Below, piece after piece: positions 1 through 7,906 of a stretch of DNA of 64,000 bases; position 1 is the stretch's first letter, and every line of letters begins with the position of its first letter. Both the position numbers and the translations under genes were made by a program. The stretch lies in contig JAJDEI010000095.1 in NCBI GenBank assembly GCA_029259845.1, forward strand, positions 1 through 64,000, written 5' to 3'. The DNA is from Planctomycetaceae bacterium (GTDB lineage Bacteria > Planctomycetota > Planctomycetia > Planctomycetales > Planctomycetaceae). Under the pieces are notes generated by a model. That model saw only the letters and a program-made list of their open reading frames with translations, did not search any database and was not told the DNA's origin.

Positions 1-296
1 AAGCACGCCGCGCCCACGTGGATCAGAGACTTGCGACCAACTGGCCAGCAAGCTCTCCCCGCAGGCGGATGACATAAGTAAACCTCCGTGGTGAAAAGTC
101 GGACCTCCGTAAACTCACCCAATCTTACGCACCAACCCCGACTTGGAAAAGGCGTTTGCCCTGGCAGCCGACACCGTCAGGGTAGACACTGCGAACGGTT
201 TTTATGTACACTAGGGGTCATCTGTCGACCGTTCGTCGGGTTGCTGGCAGACTGCTGCTGTTTCGTCCGGGCACCGATGCCCCACGGGAGGCGATC
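1..296. other. Leading non-coding or partial stretch
   Basis: No convincing gene. The open frames here are short and resemble nothing I recognise. A gene tail running in from the left edge cannot be excluded, because all three forward frames stay open for the first 70-90 bases. The last 15 bases carry the ribosome binding site of the next gene. Confidence 0.4.
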
Positions 297-956
297 ATGA
301 CTGCGCCGTTGTATCGGCTCGTGTTAATTGACAACCATCCGCTGTACATGGAGGGTCTCACGCAGCGGATCGGGCAAACTCAGGACATGCGAGTGGTCGG
401 CTCCGCCGCAGACTCCGAAACCGGGTTGCAGGCAGCCTTGGAGCACCAGCCGGATGTGATCGTCATCCAGATCGAGATTCCCGGTCGGGGGGCATTGGCG
501 CTGGCGGACAGCCTGTCGGCACGCCTGCCGGCATCCCGGGTTCTGTTCGTTGGAGATGACTTCAGCGACGTGTTACTCGATGAAGCACTCCGGCTGAACG
601 CGGTCGGGTACCTGCTCACCAGCGAGCCGTCCGCCAAAGTCATCGATGCCCTGCGCGGTGTCTGCCGGGGAGAGACGGCGTTTTCGCCTGAGGTCGCCGC
701 GCGGTTGGCGTTCGATTCCGACGCGGGCCGTTTCGTCGCCAAGTACCACAACGATCTCGCCATGCTGAGCAACCGCCAACTCGCCGTGCTGCGGCATTTG
801 GCGCGGGGAGAAACCGTCAGGGGCGTGGCGCAAACGATGGCTCTGTCGGAGCGGGCGGTGGAGAGCCACAAATACCGCATCATGCGCCGGCTCGGCATTC
901 GGACCCGTGTGGAACTGGCCCGCTATGCCATCCGGGAGGGGCTTACGGTACCATGA
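297..956 (+). CDS. LuxR/NarL-family regulator with degenerate receiver domain
   Basis: A two-domain DNA-binding response regulator of 219 aa. Residues 1-120 have the receiver layout (IDNHPLYMEGL at 11-21) and residues about 150-215 are a LuxR-type helix-turn-helix (LSNRQLAVLRHLARGET then ALSERAVESHKYRIMRRLG). The ATG at 297 is chosen because GGGAGG sits 8 bases upstream; the frame is open further 5' without a better start. The receiver is odd: the phospho-acceptor position, normally Asp before I-x-[MI]-P, is Gln58 (IQIEIPG), and the conserved Lys of the GYLLK motif is Thr108. It therefore probably does not work by ordinary Asp phosphorylation. No histidine kinase is adjacent. The target genes are unknown; the next gene starts 55 bases downstream on the same strand. 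Confidence 0.88.
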   Translation: MTAPLYRLVLIDNHPLYMEGLTQRIGQTQDMRVVGSAADSETGLQAALEHQPDVIVIQIEIPGRGALALADSLSARLPASRVLFVGDDFSDVLLDEALRLNAVGYLLTSEPSAKVIDALRGVCRGETAFSPEVAARLAFDSDAGRFVAKYHNDLAMLSNRQLAVLRHLARGETVRGVAQTMALSERAVESHKYRIMRRLGIRTRVELARYAIREGLTVP

Positions 957-1011
957 TCGAGTCGACCGGACCGCTCCTTCTCGAATCCTGCTGCTCGATT
1001 CCAGTAACGCC

Positions 1012-1962
1012 ATGACTCAGACACAACTCGGTCGCCGGGAATTCGGCGTACGTCTCGCCGGAGCCCTCGCTGCAACGGCTGTTCCCTCGTTAGCAGCCAA
1101 ATCCGTCGCCGCCGAGTCGGCCGCGGAGGAAGCATTCGCCCTCAAGTACATCGTTGCCTCCTGCATGTATGGGAAGGCGCCCCTTGCTGAGATTCTGCCC
1201 GAGGTCCGCAAATGCGGGGCCTCCTTCATCGAGATCTGGGCCGAGCGGCACGGCAACCAACGGGAGCAGATTGACAAACTGGGCGAGGAACGGGTTCGTG
1301 AACTTCTGGACGAACACGACGTCAAGCTCGGCAGCTTCACCTGCTTCAAGTACGGCATCTTCAACATGCAGGACGAGATGCGGCTGGTGAAGCGGCTCGG
1401 CGGAGACATGGTCATCTGCAACACGGGCAAGCCGGCGGGACTCACCGGCGACGAACTGCGGTCAGCGGTCGCCGGCTTCGTCGAAAGACTGAAACCGCAC
1501 CTGGACGTTGCTGAGGAACTGGGCATCACCATCGGCATCGAGAACCACGGCGGCGGGCTGATCAGTTCGCCGGAGTCCCAGTTGATGGTCATGGAGGCCC
1601 TGCCGTCGCAGCGGCTGGGCATCGCAATGGCTCCGTATCATCTCCCGCAGGACACCGATCTCATCAGCCGGCTGATCCGCGGGCTGGGCGAGCGGCTCGT
1701 GCACTTCCAAGCTTGGGAGCATGGCATGGGCTGCATGAAGAAGCTCCCCAAGGAGCAGGAACTCTTGCAGTTGCCGCACCGCGGACCGCTCGATTGGGTA
1801 CCGATCGTCCGAGCATTGAAGGACATCAACTACCAGGGCCGCACGGAGGTCTTCATGCACCCGGTGCCGCGCGGAATCCCCATTCTGGAAACGACCGACG
1901 CCGTAACGGCGGAGATCAACCGAGCCCGCAACTATCTCGATAACTGTGTGGCGAAGGCATGA
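1012..1962 (+). CDS. Sugar phosphate isomerase/epimerase-like TIM-barrel protein, Tat-exported
   Basis: A 316-residue protein of the xylose-isomerase-like TIM-barrel superfamily (AP endonuclease 2 fold). The N-terminus reads LGRREFGVRLAGALAATAV, a twin-arginine signal, so the product is probably exported folded. Family features in the barrel are FIEIWAER near residue 70, GIENHGG near 178 and the C-terminal FMHPVPRG with its metal-type His. Planctomycetes carry many such exported isomerase/epimerase-like proteins, and the substrate cannot be told from sequence. The ATG at 1012 is preferred over upstream in-frame Mets because it places the Tat motif within the first 10 residues. It lies 55 bases after the regulator and may be cotranscribed with it. 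Confidence 0.82.
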   Translation: MTQTQLGRREFGVRLAGALAATAVPSLAAKSVAAESAAEEAFALKYIVASCMYGKAPLAEILPEVRKCGASFIEIWAERHGNQREQIDKLGEERVRELLDEHDVKLGSFTCFKYGIFNMQDEMRLVKRLGGDMVICNTGKPAGLTGDELRSAVAGFVERLKPHLDVAEELGITIGIENHGGGLISSPESQLMVMEALPSQRLGIAMAPYHLPQDTDLISRLIRGLGERLVHFQAWEHGMGCMKKLPKEQELLQLPHRGPLDWVPIVRALKDINYQGRTEVFMHPVPRGIPILETTDAVTAEINRARNYLDNCVAKA

Positions 1963-2188
1963 GCACTGCCAAAGTGATTGGATCGGCAGCGCCCTGTGTG
2001 TCACCAACCACCTGTTACTGACCACGTAATCACTGGACCAGGAAATCAGAGCCCAGAGCGTTAGCGACGGGTCGTCGGGGCGCTGCCAACGAGTCGCTGG
2101 GGCGTCTGAATCAGTCATCCGTCTTGACCGGGGCGAAGAGCGGGGGTATCACCATGCGGAACGCGTCTCTATCCTCAGGAGGAATGCG

Positions 2189-2746
2189 ATGAAACGGACT
2201 TTGCTGACCGGACTGTTCATCCTCGCCACCGCTGCAATCGTCTCTCAGGCGATGCGATGGGAATCGCAGGCGATTGCCGACAAGCCATCACTCGCCGAGC
2301 AATATCCACAACCATCCAACCCCTTCGCGACCATTGCGACTCCCTTTACACCTACTGCGAAGAAGACTCGAACTGAGAACGTGACCGTCTATGTTCCGAA
2401 AGTCATAGAAGAGAAGATTGTCTATGTCCGGGAGTATCGAGAGGTCGCCGTCGAAGTTTCTGAGACCGAGCAGCGATCGCAGGAGTATTCTGACCTCATG
2501 CTGCAAAAGGCGCAGCGGATGACAGAAGGCGAGCTCGACGAGGCGATCGATGAAGTGAAAGCCGAGATTGAGGCTCAGGACGAAGCCGCCCGAACGGAGT
2601 TGCAGCAGGCGATCGACATCCTTGAGCAAATTGTCGAAACATCCGCCGGGACGCCTGCCGCGAATCGCGCCCAGTTTGCGCTCCAAGTCCTGAAAGTACC
2701 TGCCCCGGAGCACGCAAATTCATCTCTTCCGGTGTACGGACCGTAG
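2189..2746 (+). CDS. Hypothetical secreted protein with coiled-coil segment
   Basis: A 185-residue protein that I do not recognise. It begins with Lys-Arg and a hydrophobic stretch (LLTGLFILATAAIVSQAM), a signal peptide or membrane anchor. Residues about 60-150 are rich in Glu, Gln, Lys and Ala (EKIVYVREYREVAVEVSETEQ and EGELDEAIDEVKAEIEAQDEAAR) and should form helices or a coiled coil. The segment EQIVETSAGTPAANRAQFAL resembles TPR-like protein ends. The start is supported by AGGAGG 7 bases upstream. It is followed by 121 bases and then the convergent proS gene. The function is unknown. Confidence 0.7.
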   Translation: MKRTLLTGLFILATAAIVSQAMRWESQAIADKPSLAEQYPQPSNPFATIATPFTPTAKKTRTENVTVYVPKVIEEKIVYVREYREVAVEVSETEQRSQEYSDLMLQKAQRMTEGELDEAIDEVKAEIEAQDEAARTELQQAIDILEQIVETSAGTPAANRAQFALQVLKVPAPEHANSSLPVYGP

Positions 2747-2830
2747 GCATCCGGGTTTTCGAAGGAGGGTGACGGTACAGTCTGTGTCTGTCGCCGTTCA
2801 CAGGTCGGGCGACTCTTGCACGGAAGGTTC

Positions 2831-2850
2831 GGGGTCAGGCACCGTTTTCG
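2831..2850. repeat. Single arm of GGGGTCAGGCACCGTTTTCG repeat
   Basis: Twenty bases that match, with one difference, the left arm of the inverted repeat at 6228-6309. Here the arm stands alone between two convergent genes. This type of GGGGTC repeat is reminiscent of REP elements linked to IS200-like RAYT transposases, but no transposase is present. Confidence 0.6.
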
Positions 2851-2867
2851 ACCGTCGGGGGCGCAGC

Positions 2868-4373
2868 TCAATACGACTTCGAGAACACGATCCGTTGCGA
2901 GCTTTTGCGGCCGGTAAAGGGGCAGGTGCCCGGCTCGGCTTCGTCGGCTCGGGGGATGCAGCGCGGCGTGACCTTGAGCGGCTTGAGGACTTCGTCGACC
3001 GCCGGGTCGACGCCCGCCCAGTGGGTGAGCGCGAATCCTCCAGGAGCGTCATCGGCAAAGAAATCGCGGAAGTCGTCGAGCGTGTCGATTTCCTGTGTGG
3101 CGGAGTCTCGCAGATCAACCGCACGCTGATGGAGCGTGTGCTGGATCTCATCGAGGATTGATGTGACCCGGCTGACAAACTCGCTGCGCGGCACGCCCGA
3201 TTTCTCCTTGGGCCCCTTGTCTCGCCGCGCCATGAAGACGCTGTCTGAGGCGATGTCGCGGGGGCCGATCTCCAGTCGGATGGGGACACCGCGCTTGATG
3301 TGTTGCCAAACCTTTTCGCCGCCGCGCAGGTCGCGGTCGTCGATTTCGACGCGGATTCGTTCCTCGTGATACCGCTGATCGCGGAGTTCGGCCGCCAGCG
3401 AGTTGCAGTAGTCGAGCACCCGCGACTGCTCTTCGTCGTTGCGAGAGATGGGGAGAATCACGACATGCCGCGGGGCCAGTCGCGGGGGGACGATCAGTCC
3501 GTCGTCGTCGGAATGCGTCATGATCAGCCCGCCGACGAGCCGCGTCGAGACGCCCCAGGACGTCGTCCAGGCGTACTCCTCCTGCTCCTCGCGGTTTTGG
3601 AACTTGATCTCCTGCGCCTTCGAGAAGTTTTGGCCGAGGAAGTGCGACGTCCCCGATTGCAGGGCTTTGCGGTCCTGCATCATGGCTTCGATGGTGTAGG
3701 TGGCGACCGCCCCGGGGAACCGCTCGTCCGGCGTTTTCTCCCCTTTGATCACCGGCATGGCCATCACGTTTTCGGCGAACTCGGCATACACGTCGAGCAT
3801 GCGGAGCGTCTCTTCGACTGCCTCCTCTTTAGTCGCGTGAGCCGTGTGCCCCTCCTGCCAGAGGAATTCGGTCGTCCGCAGGAACACGCGCGGCCTCAAC
3901 TCCCAACGGACGACGTTGGCCCACTGGTTGATGAGAATCGGCAGGTCGCGGTACGACTGCACCCACTTGGCGTACGCGGCTCCAATGATCATCTCACTCG
4001 TGGGCCGCACGATGAGCGGTTCTTCGAGTTGTCCCGCCGGTCGCAACCCGCCGCCGGGCGCGGGCTCCAGACGGTGATGCGTGACGACCGCACATTCCTT
4101 CGCAAAGCCCTCGACGTGCTCGGCTTCCTTCTCCAGAAAGCTCATGGGGATAAACAGCGGGAAGTAGGCGTTGACGTGTCCCGTCTGTTTGAAGCGGTCG
4201 TCGAGCTGCCGCTGCATGTTCTCCCAAATGGCCCAGCCCCACGGCTTGATGACCATGCAGCCGCGCACCGGCGAGGTCTCCGCGAGATCCGCCGCCTTGA
4301 CGACCTGCTGATACCACTCCGGATAGTTCTCTTCGCGGGTGGGGGTGATGGCTGTTTTTGGCTTCCCGGCCAT
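2868..4373 (-). CDS. proS: Prolyl-tRNA synthetase, archaeal/eukaryotic-type
   Basis: A class II aminoacyl-tRNA synthetase that charges tRNA-Pro in the cytoplasm, 501 aa. The N-terminal core shows EENYPEWYQQVVKAADLAE, then the catalytic-domain motifs RPTSEMIIGAAYAKW, INQWANVVRWELRPRVFLRT (motif 2 region) and FLWQEGHTAHA. The anticodon-binding domain starts near residue 300 (APRHVVILPI). The C-terminal domain ends in the aromatic Tyr typical of the short type-3 (archaeal-like) enzymes, without the editing insertion of the bacterial long form. The ATG at 4373 is chosen because AGGAGAGG lies 7 bases upstream and the N-terminus matches the family; upstream in-frame Mets would add about 150 unrelated residues running through a repeat. 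Such archaeal-type ProRS occurs in several bacterial phyla. Confidence 0.96.
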   Translation of the reverse strand: MAGKPKTAITPTREENYPEWYQQVVKAADLAETSPVRGCMVIKPWGWAIWENMQRQLDDRFKQTGHVNAYFPLFIPMSFLEKEAEHVEGFAKECAVVTHHRLEPAPGGGLRPAGQLEEPLIVRPTSEMIIGAAYAKWVQSYRDLPILINQWANVVRWELRPRVFLRTTEFLWQEGHTAHATKEEAVEETLRMLDVYAEFAENVMAMPVIKGEKTPDERFPGAVATYTIEAMMQDRKALQSGTSHFLGQNFSKAQEIKFQNREEQEEYAWTTSWGVSTRLVGGLIMTHSDDDGLIVPPRLAPRHVVILPISRNDEEQSRVLDYCNSLAAELRDQRYHEERIRVEIDDRDLRGGEKVWQHIKRGVPIRLEIGPRDIASDSVFMARRDKGPKEKSGVPRSEFVSRVTSILDEIQHTLHQRAVDLRDSATQEIDTLDDFRDFFADDAPGGFALTHWAGVDPAVDEVLKPLKVTPRCIPRADEAEPGTCPFTGRKSSQRIVFSKSY

Positions 4374-4803
4374 GTTTTCCTCTCCTCGGTCGTCCGATTG
4401 TTTCCGGGCTAGAGGGTAGTGAAGTCTTGCATACACTCCCAGCGTGGAAGGCAACCTTCTTCCGGGAACGGGCGACGGACGTTCGGATTGGCATGGGCCC
4501 GCCGTCATCGGCCTGTCAATCCGACAGCTGGGGACAGCAGGGCCGTTCAAAGATTGAAGCTGGGTGACCATTGAGCTTGTCCCGGTCGGTCTTCTCCAAA
4601 GTGAAACTCTGAATGGCCCTGCTTGGGACAAGGAGCTCGCGAAGACATGACTTCGACCGTCAGTCAAGTGTTCCCAGCAGCGGAAGGCCGGGCTCACGAG
4701 GAATGTGCGGCCCTTGGTTGCTGGAGTGCACGCCCGGCTCATGGTATGTTGAGCGGCGAAATTATCAGTGAGCCGACAGAGGACAGACGGAAGGACGAAG
4801 CTC
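4374..4803. other. Divergent proS-hisI intergenic region
   Basis: 430 bases between the divergently transcribed proS and hisI. It holds the short palindromic repeat at 4537-4622 and presumably both promoters, but I could not pick convincing -35/-10 boxes. GGAAGG precedes the hisI ATG. Confidence 0.5.
4537..4622. repeat. Short member of the GCAGGGCCGTTCAAAG inverted-repeat family
   Basis: The ends read GCAGGGCCGTTCAAAG and, inverted, GCAGGGCCATTCAGAG, giving terminal inverted repeats of about 16 bases. The inside is about 50 bases (ATTGAAGCTGGGTGACCATTGAGCTTGTCC then GGTCTTCTCCAAAGTGAAA). Related copies at 14317-14463, 55066-55222 and 56385-56543 carry an additional inner hairpin built on CCCGAAGCGTNAGCGAGG that is missing here, so this copy looks like a deletion form. 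Confidence 0.8.
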
Positions 4804-5184
4804 ATGACCGGCCCGGATTTTGACAAAGCCGAGTTGCTCCCCGCGATTGCTCAGGATGAAGAGACGGGGGACGTGTTGATGCTGGCGTATATGAACCGCG
4901 AGGCGTACGAAGAAACGCTGCGGACCGGGCGGGTCTGCTATTACAGCCGCAGCCGGCAGAAGCTGTGGAGGAAAGGCGAGGAGAGCGGAAACGTGCAGGA
5001 ACTCCGGTCAATCTACTTCGACTGCGACGCGGACACACTGCTGGTCAAAGTGAACCAGATCGGCGGAGCAGCCTGTCACGAAGGGTACCGCAGTTGCTTT
5101 TTCCGCCGCGTCGACCCGGCGACCGGAGATGTGGAGACCGTTGGCGAGCGGGTCTTCGACCCGGCGGATGTCTACAAGAAGTGA
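4804..5184 (+). CDS. hisI: Phosphoribosyl-AMP cyclohydrolase
   Basis: It opens the purine ring of phosphoribosyl-AMP in the third step of histidine biosynthesis; cytoplasmic, zinc- and magnesium-dependent. The 126-residue length fits the stand-alone HisI form without the HisE pyrophosphatase. Family motifs are [36 protein letters not shown], the metal-binding FDCDADTLL and the zinc Cys region [12 protein letters not shown]. The ATG at 4804 is preceded by GGAAGG and matches the usual family start; the in-frame Met at 4768 would add 12 unrelated residues. It lies 59 bases before hisG on the same strand, so the two are likely cotranscribed. Confidence 0.96.
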   Translation: MTGPDFDKAELLPAIAQDEETGDVLMLAYMNREAYEETLRTGRVCYYSRSRQKLWRKGEESGNVQELRSIYFDCDADTLLVKVNQIGGAACHEGYRSCFFRRVDPATGDVETVGERVFDPADVYKK

Positions 5185-5243
5185 TTGTGCAAGCAGCCAT
5201 CCCCGACAGCCATTCGCTCTGAACCACTGAATTCGAGAACATC

Positions 5244-6122
5244 ATGTCCGACAACATTCTGAATCTCGGCATCCCGGCGGGCAGCCTGCAGGAGGCGACC
5301 GGCGAACTGTTCCGCAAGGCGGGGTACAACATCAAGTTTTCGTCCCGGTCCTACTACCCGACGATCGACGACGACGAAGTCGAGTGCCTGCTGATTCGGG
5401 CGCAGGAGATGGCGCGATATGTCGAGCAGGGAATCCTCGACGCGGGCATCACCGGGTACGACTGGGTTTGCGAGACCGGGGCGGACGTCCACGAAGTGGA
5501 CGAACTGGTGTTCTCGAAAGTCAGCCGCCGCCCGGTCCGTTGGGTGCTGTGCGTGCCGGAGGACTCGCCGGTCCAGGACGTCAAGGATCTCGAAGGCAAA
5601 CGCATCGCCACCGAAGCGGTCGGACTCACACAGCGGTACCTCGCCGAACATGGCGTGACCGCGCATGTGGAGTTTTCGTGGGGGGCAACGGAGGTCAAGC
5701 CGCCGCGGCTGGCGGACGCGATTGTCGAAGTTACCGAAACCGGCTCGTCCCTGCGGGCCAACAACTTGCGGATCATCGGCGAGGTCCTGCAAAGCACGAC
5801 GCGGCTGATCGCCAATCAGACCGCGTGGGCGGATCCCTGGAAACGACAGAAGCTGGAGAACATCGCATTGATGCTGCAGTCCTGCCTCGCTGCCGAAGGG
5901 AAAGTCGGACTGATGATGAACGTGCGGCGGCAATTGTTGCCGAGCGTGCTGACGACCCTCACCGCGCTGAAAGACCCCACGGTTTCCTCGCTGTCGGACC
6001 CGGACTGGGTTGCCGTCAGCACGATTCTCGACGAATCGACCGTCCGCACGATCGTTCCGCAACTGAGAGAAATCGGTGCCACCGGGATCGTTGAGTTTCC
6101 GATCAACAAGATCATCCACTGA
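5244..6122 (+). CDS. hisG: ATP phosphoribosyltransferase, long form
   Basis: The first and feedback-regulated enzyme of histidine biosynthesis, joining ATP and PRPP. At 292 aa it is the long hexameric type that works without HisZ. The N-terminal catalytic lobe has [20 protein letters not shown] and the [10 protein letters not shown] segment. The PRPP-binding region follows ([20 protein letters not shown]). The C-terminal ACT-like histidine-binding domain occupies about residues 215-290 ([17 protein letters not shown] then [11 protein letters not shown]). It sits directly behind hisI; other his genes are not in the window. Confidence 0.96.
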   Translation: MSDNILNLGIPAGSLQEATGELFRKAGYNIKFSSRSYYPTIDDDEVECLLIRAQEMARYVEQGILDAGITGYDWVCETGADVHEVDELVFSKVSRRPVRWVLCVPEDSPVQDVKDLEGKRIATEAVGLTQRYLAEHGVTAHVEFSWGATEVKPPRLADAIVEVTETGSSLRANNLRIIGEVLQSTTRLIANQTAWADPWKRQKLENIALMLQSCLAAEGKVGLMMNVRRQLLPSVLTTLTALKDPTVSSLSDPDWVAVSTILDESTVRTIVPQLREIGATGIVEFPINKIIH

Positions 6123-6227
6123 CCCGCCGACCCCGGCACAGATGGCCGTTGATGGTGACGGGACGTCCTCATCCGGACTGTTCATGAGGGATTTCACCAC
6201 GGAGGCAACGCCAAGCGTTCACCGGCT

Positions 6228-6309
6228 GGGGTCGGGCACCGTTTTCGGTGGGAAGCGGTCTCCGACACAAAGGGCGTGATGGCCGAGAAGAGAATGGTCT
6301 CTGACCCCG
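6228..6309. repeat. Inverted repeat with GGGGTCNGGCACCGTTTTC arms
   Basis: The left arm GGGGTCGGGCACCGTTTTCG and the right arm, read inverted as CGGGGTCAGAGACCATTCTC, face each other across about 40 bases after hisG. A lone arm occurs at 2831-2850. It could act as a terminator for the his genes or be a non-autonomous REP-like element. Confidence 0.7.
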
Positions 6310-6388
6310 AATCCCCCTGATTGATTCCACGAACTGCGGTCGGTTGGCCGTCTCAACAGGATTACGGGGATCGACATTCACAGGAGAG

Positions 6389-6453
6389 CGAGTTGGACCA
6401 ATTTTGGCCGAATCATCACGTCGCGGCTCGGCGGGAGCCTCGCCCTCCCGGAA
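6389..6453. repeat. Repeat containing GCGGCTCGGCGGGAGCCTCGCCCTCCC
   Basis: About 60 bases ending in a GGGAGCCTCGCCCTCCC segment. The whole stretch from GAGTTGGACCAATTTTGGCCGAATC is clearly related to 56560-56619, and the terminal part recurs inverted at 56296-56326. The 382-base gap between hisG and the next gene is filled by this element and the one at 6228-6309; I see no gene in it. Confidence 0.65.
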
Positions 6454-6504
6454 AACGGGGCTCCCGCCCGGTATCCGTGTCTCCGTGGTGAATGACCCTC
6501 GCCA

Positions 6505-7194
6505 ATGACCACGAACGCTCCCATCGTGGTGCTCAAGGTTGGCGGGAGCCTGTTGTCGCTGCCCAATCTTGCAGTGCGGTTGGACGCGGTTGTTCAACAA
6601 CTGCGGAAATGCGAGATTGTCCGTCTGTTGGTCGTTTGCGGGGGAGGCGAGGCGGCGGACATTGTGCGCCGATGGCAAACGCTTCACGGCATCCCCGACG
6701 AAGCGGCTCACTGGTTGGCGTTTCGGGCGGTCTCTCAGAACGAAGCCCTGTTGTCGCATCTGCTGCCCGATGCGTTGGTGGTGCAGACGCGAGCAGAGAT
6801 GCGGGCGGCGTGGAGTGCGGGGCGCTTGCCGATCCTTGCCGCCGAGCGTTTCGTCCGCACCGCCGAGCCGCGCACCGCCGAGCCGCTGCCGCACAACTGG
6901 TCGGTCACCAGCGATTCGATCGCCGCGTGGGTCGCCCAGCGGATCGGCAGCGAGCGGGTCGTGCTGCTGAAGTCCTGCGCGCTCCCCGACGGGGCCGGTT
7001 TGGGCGAGGCCGCCGTACGGGGGCTTGTTGATTCCCATTTCCCAATCTGTGCGGCAAGACTGGCTGTCTCCTGGGCCGATCTGCGGGCTGACGTGCCGCG
7101 GCTCATCGAGTGGCAGAGAGTCGCGGAGCAGTCGTCATGGCGTTCCCCATGTCTCGCCGAAAACTGGCGACCCGATCCTGACGGACCGACGTGA
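6505..7194 (+). CDS. Amino-acid-kinase family protein, probable methanofuran-pathway kinase (MfnE-like)
   Basis: A 229-residue member of the aspartate/glutamate/uridylate kinase family. It starts with the phosphate-binding pattern VLKVGGSLL, followed by VCGGGEAADIVR and a nucleotide-binding region (SDSIAAWVAQRIGSERVVLLKSC). Its partner gene on the opposite strand is mfnB. In methanofuran biosynthesis a kinase of this family (MfnE) phosphorylates aminomethylfuran phosphate, so the same role is inferred from family plus neighbour. Its 3' end overlaps the convergent mfnB by 92 bases. No clear Shine-Dalgarno precedes the ATG. A different small-molecule kinase function remains possible. Confidence 0.78.
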   Translation: MTTNAPIVVLKVGGSLLSLPNLAVRLDAVVQQLRKCEIVRLLVVCGGGEAADIVRRWQTLHGIPDEAAHWLAFRAVSQNEALLSHLLPDALVVQTRAEMRAAWSAGRLPILAAERFVRTAEPRTAEPLPHNWSVTSDSIAAWVAQRIGSERVVLLKSCALPDGAGLGEAAVRGLVDSHFPICAARLAVSWADLRADVPRLIEWQRVAEQSSWRSPCLAENWRPDPDGPT

Positions 7195-7906
7195 GGCGGT
7201 CTTCCCCCTCACACACAGCCGAACGGACCGCGATCACGTCCGGAGAGACCGGTGCCAGGCGCGGCAGATCCTCAAGCGACAGACGGCCCGCGACGGCGAA
7301 CATCAGTTGTTTTGCCTGAGCGGTGCGAGCCCATTGGGCGAGCAACGGCGGCGGCACATGGTCGAGCAGCCGTCCGCCCGCTTTGGAGTAGGTGTCCACA
7401 AGCACCCCCGCGCAGCCCGTCGTTGCAGCCGCGTCGATGATTTGCGCGGCAGGAGGGGATTGGGCCTGGTCCGTGTCGGCGTAGATCACGGCGATCCAAC
7501 CAACGGGCGACACGGCACGTTGATCAAAGGCGTTCCGGACTCCGAGCCAACGGTCGGCCCAGTCGTTCTCATCCCGCAACCGAGCAACTCCGAGTTTTGC
7601 GTAGGCGACGGCTTGCGGCAGCGAGAAGGAATCCGTCCTATTGAACTCATGCACCTCACCAAGAGCCACGCTGAGAGGCACACGCGAATTGCCGAACTGC
7701 GGGCTGAGTTGCGGTCCGAACTCCGGCAGCGACGCCAGCGAGGCGATCACGTCGGCGTCAGCGCGGCCGAGCGAGCCTCGGTCCGGAGCTTTGACGTCGA
7801 TGATGTCTGCCCCGCCGTCGATCGCGGACCGCGCTTCTTCAATGCTGCGCACACTGACCAGCAGTTGTGGCGACTGCAATAGTGGCGACGCTGTTCGATC
7901 GCTCAC
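7103..7906 (-). CDS. mfnB: (5-formylfuran-3-yl)methyl phosphate synthase
   Basis: It makes the furan precursor of methanofuran, the C1 carrier, from two triose phosphates (DUF556/MfnB family, TIM barrel, 267 aa). The signature is LLVSVRSIEEARSAIDGGADIIDVKAPDRGSLGRA at residues 14-48, including the Lys of DVKAP expected at the Schiff-base position. The start is GTG at 7906; it overlaps the TGA of the upstream amidohydrolase by 4 bases (GTGA), so translation is coupled. With fhcB nearby it indicates a tetrahydromethanopterin/methanofuran C1 pathway, known from methylotrophs and planctomycetes as well as archaea. Confidence 0.93.
   Translation of the reverse strand: MSDRTASPLLQSPQLLVSVRSIEEARSAIDGGADIIDVKAPDRGSLGRADADVIASLASLPEFGPQLSPQFGNSRVPLSVALGEVHEFNRTDSFSLPQAVAYAKLGVARLRDENDWADRWLGVRNAFDQRAVSPVGWIAVIYADTDQAQSPPAAQIIDAAATTGCAGVLVDTYSKAGGRLLDHVPPPLLAQWARTAQAKQLMFAVAGRLSLEDLPRLAPVSPDVIAVRSAVCEGEDRLTSVRQDRVASFRRDMGNAMTTAPRLSATR

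Noticed and set aside
88-300. Short forward ORF ahead of the first regulator
   Set aside because: Low-complexity Arg/Cys-rich translation, no ribosome binding site, and it overlaps the upstream region and start of the real gene.
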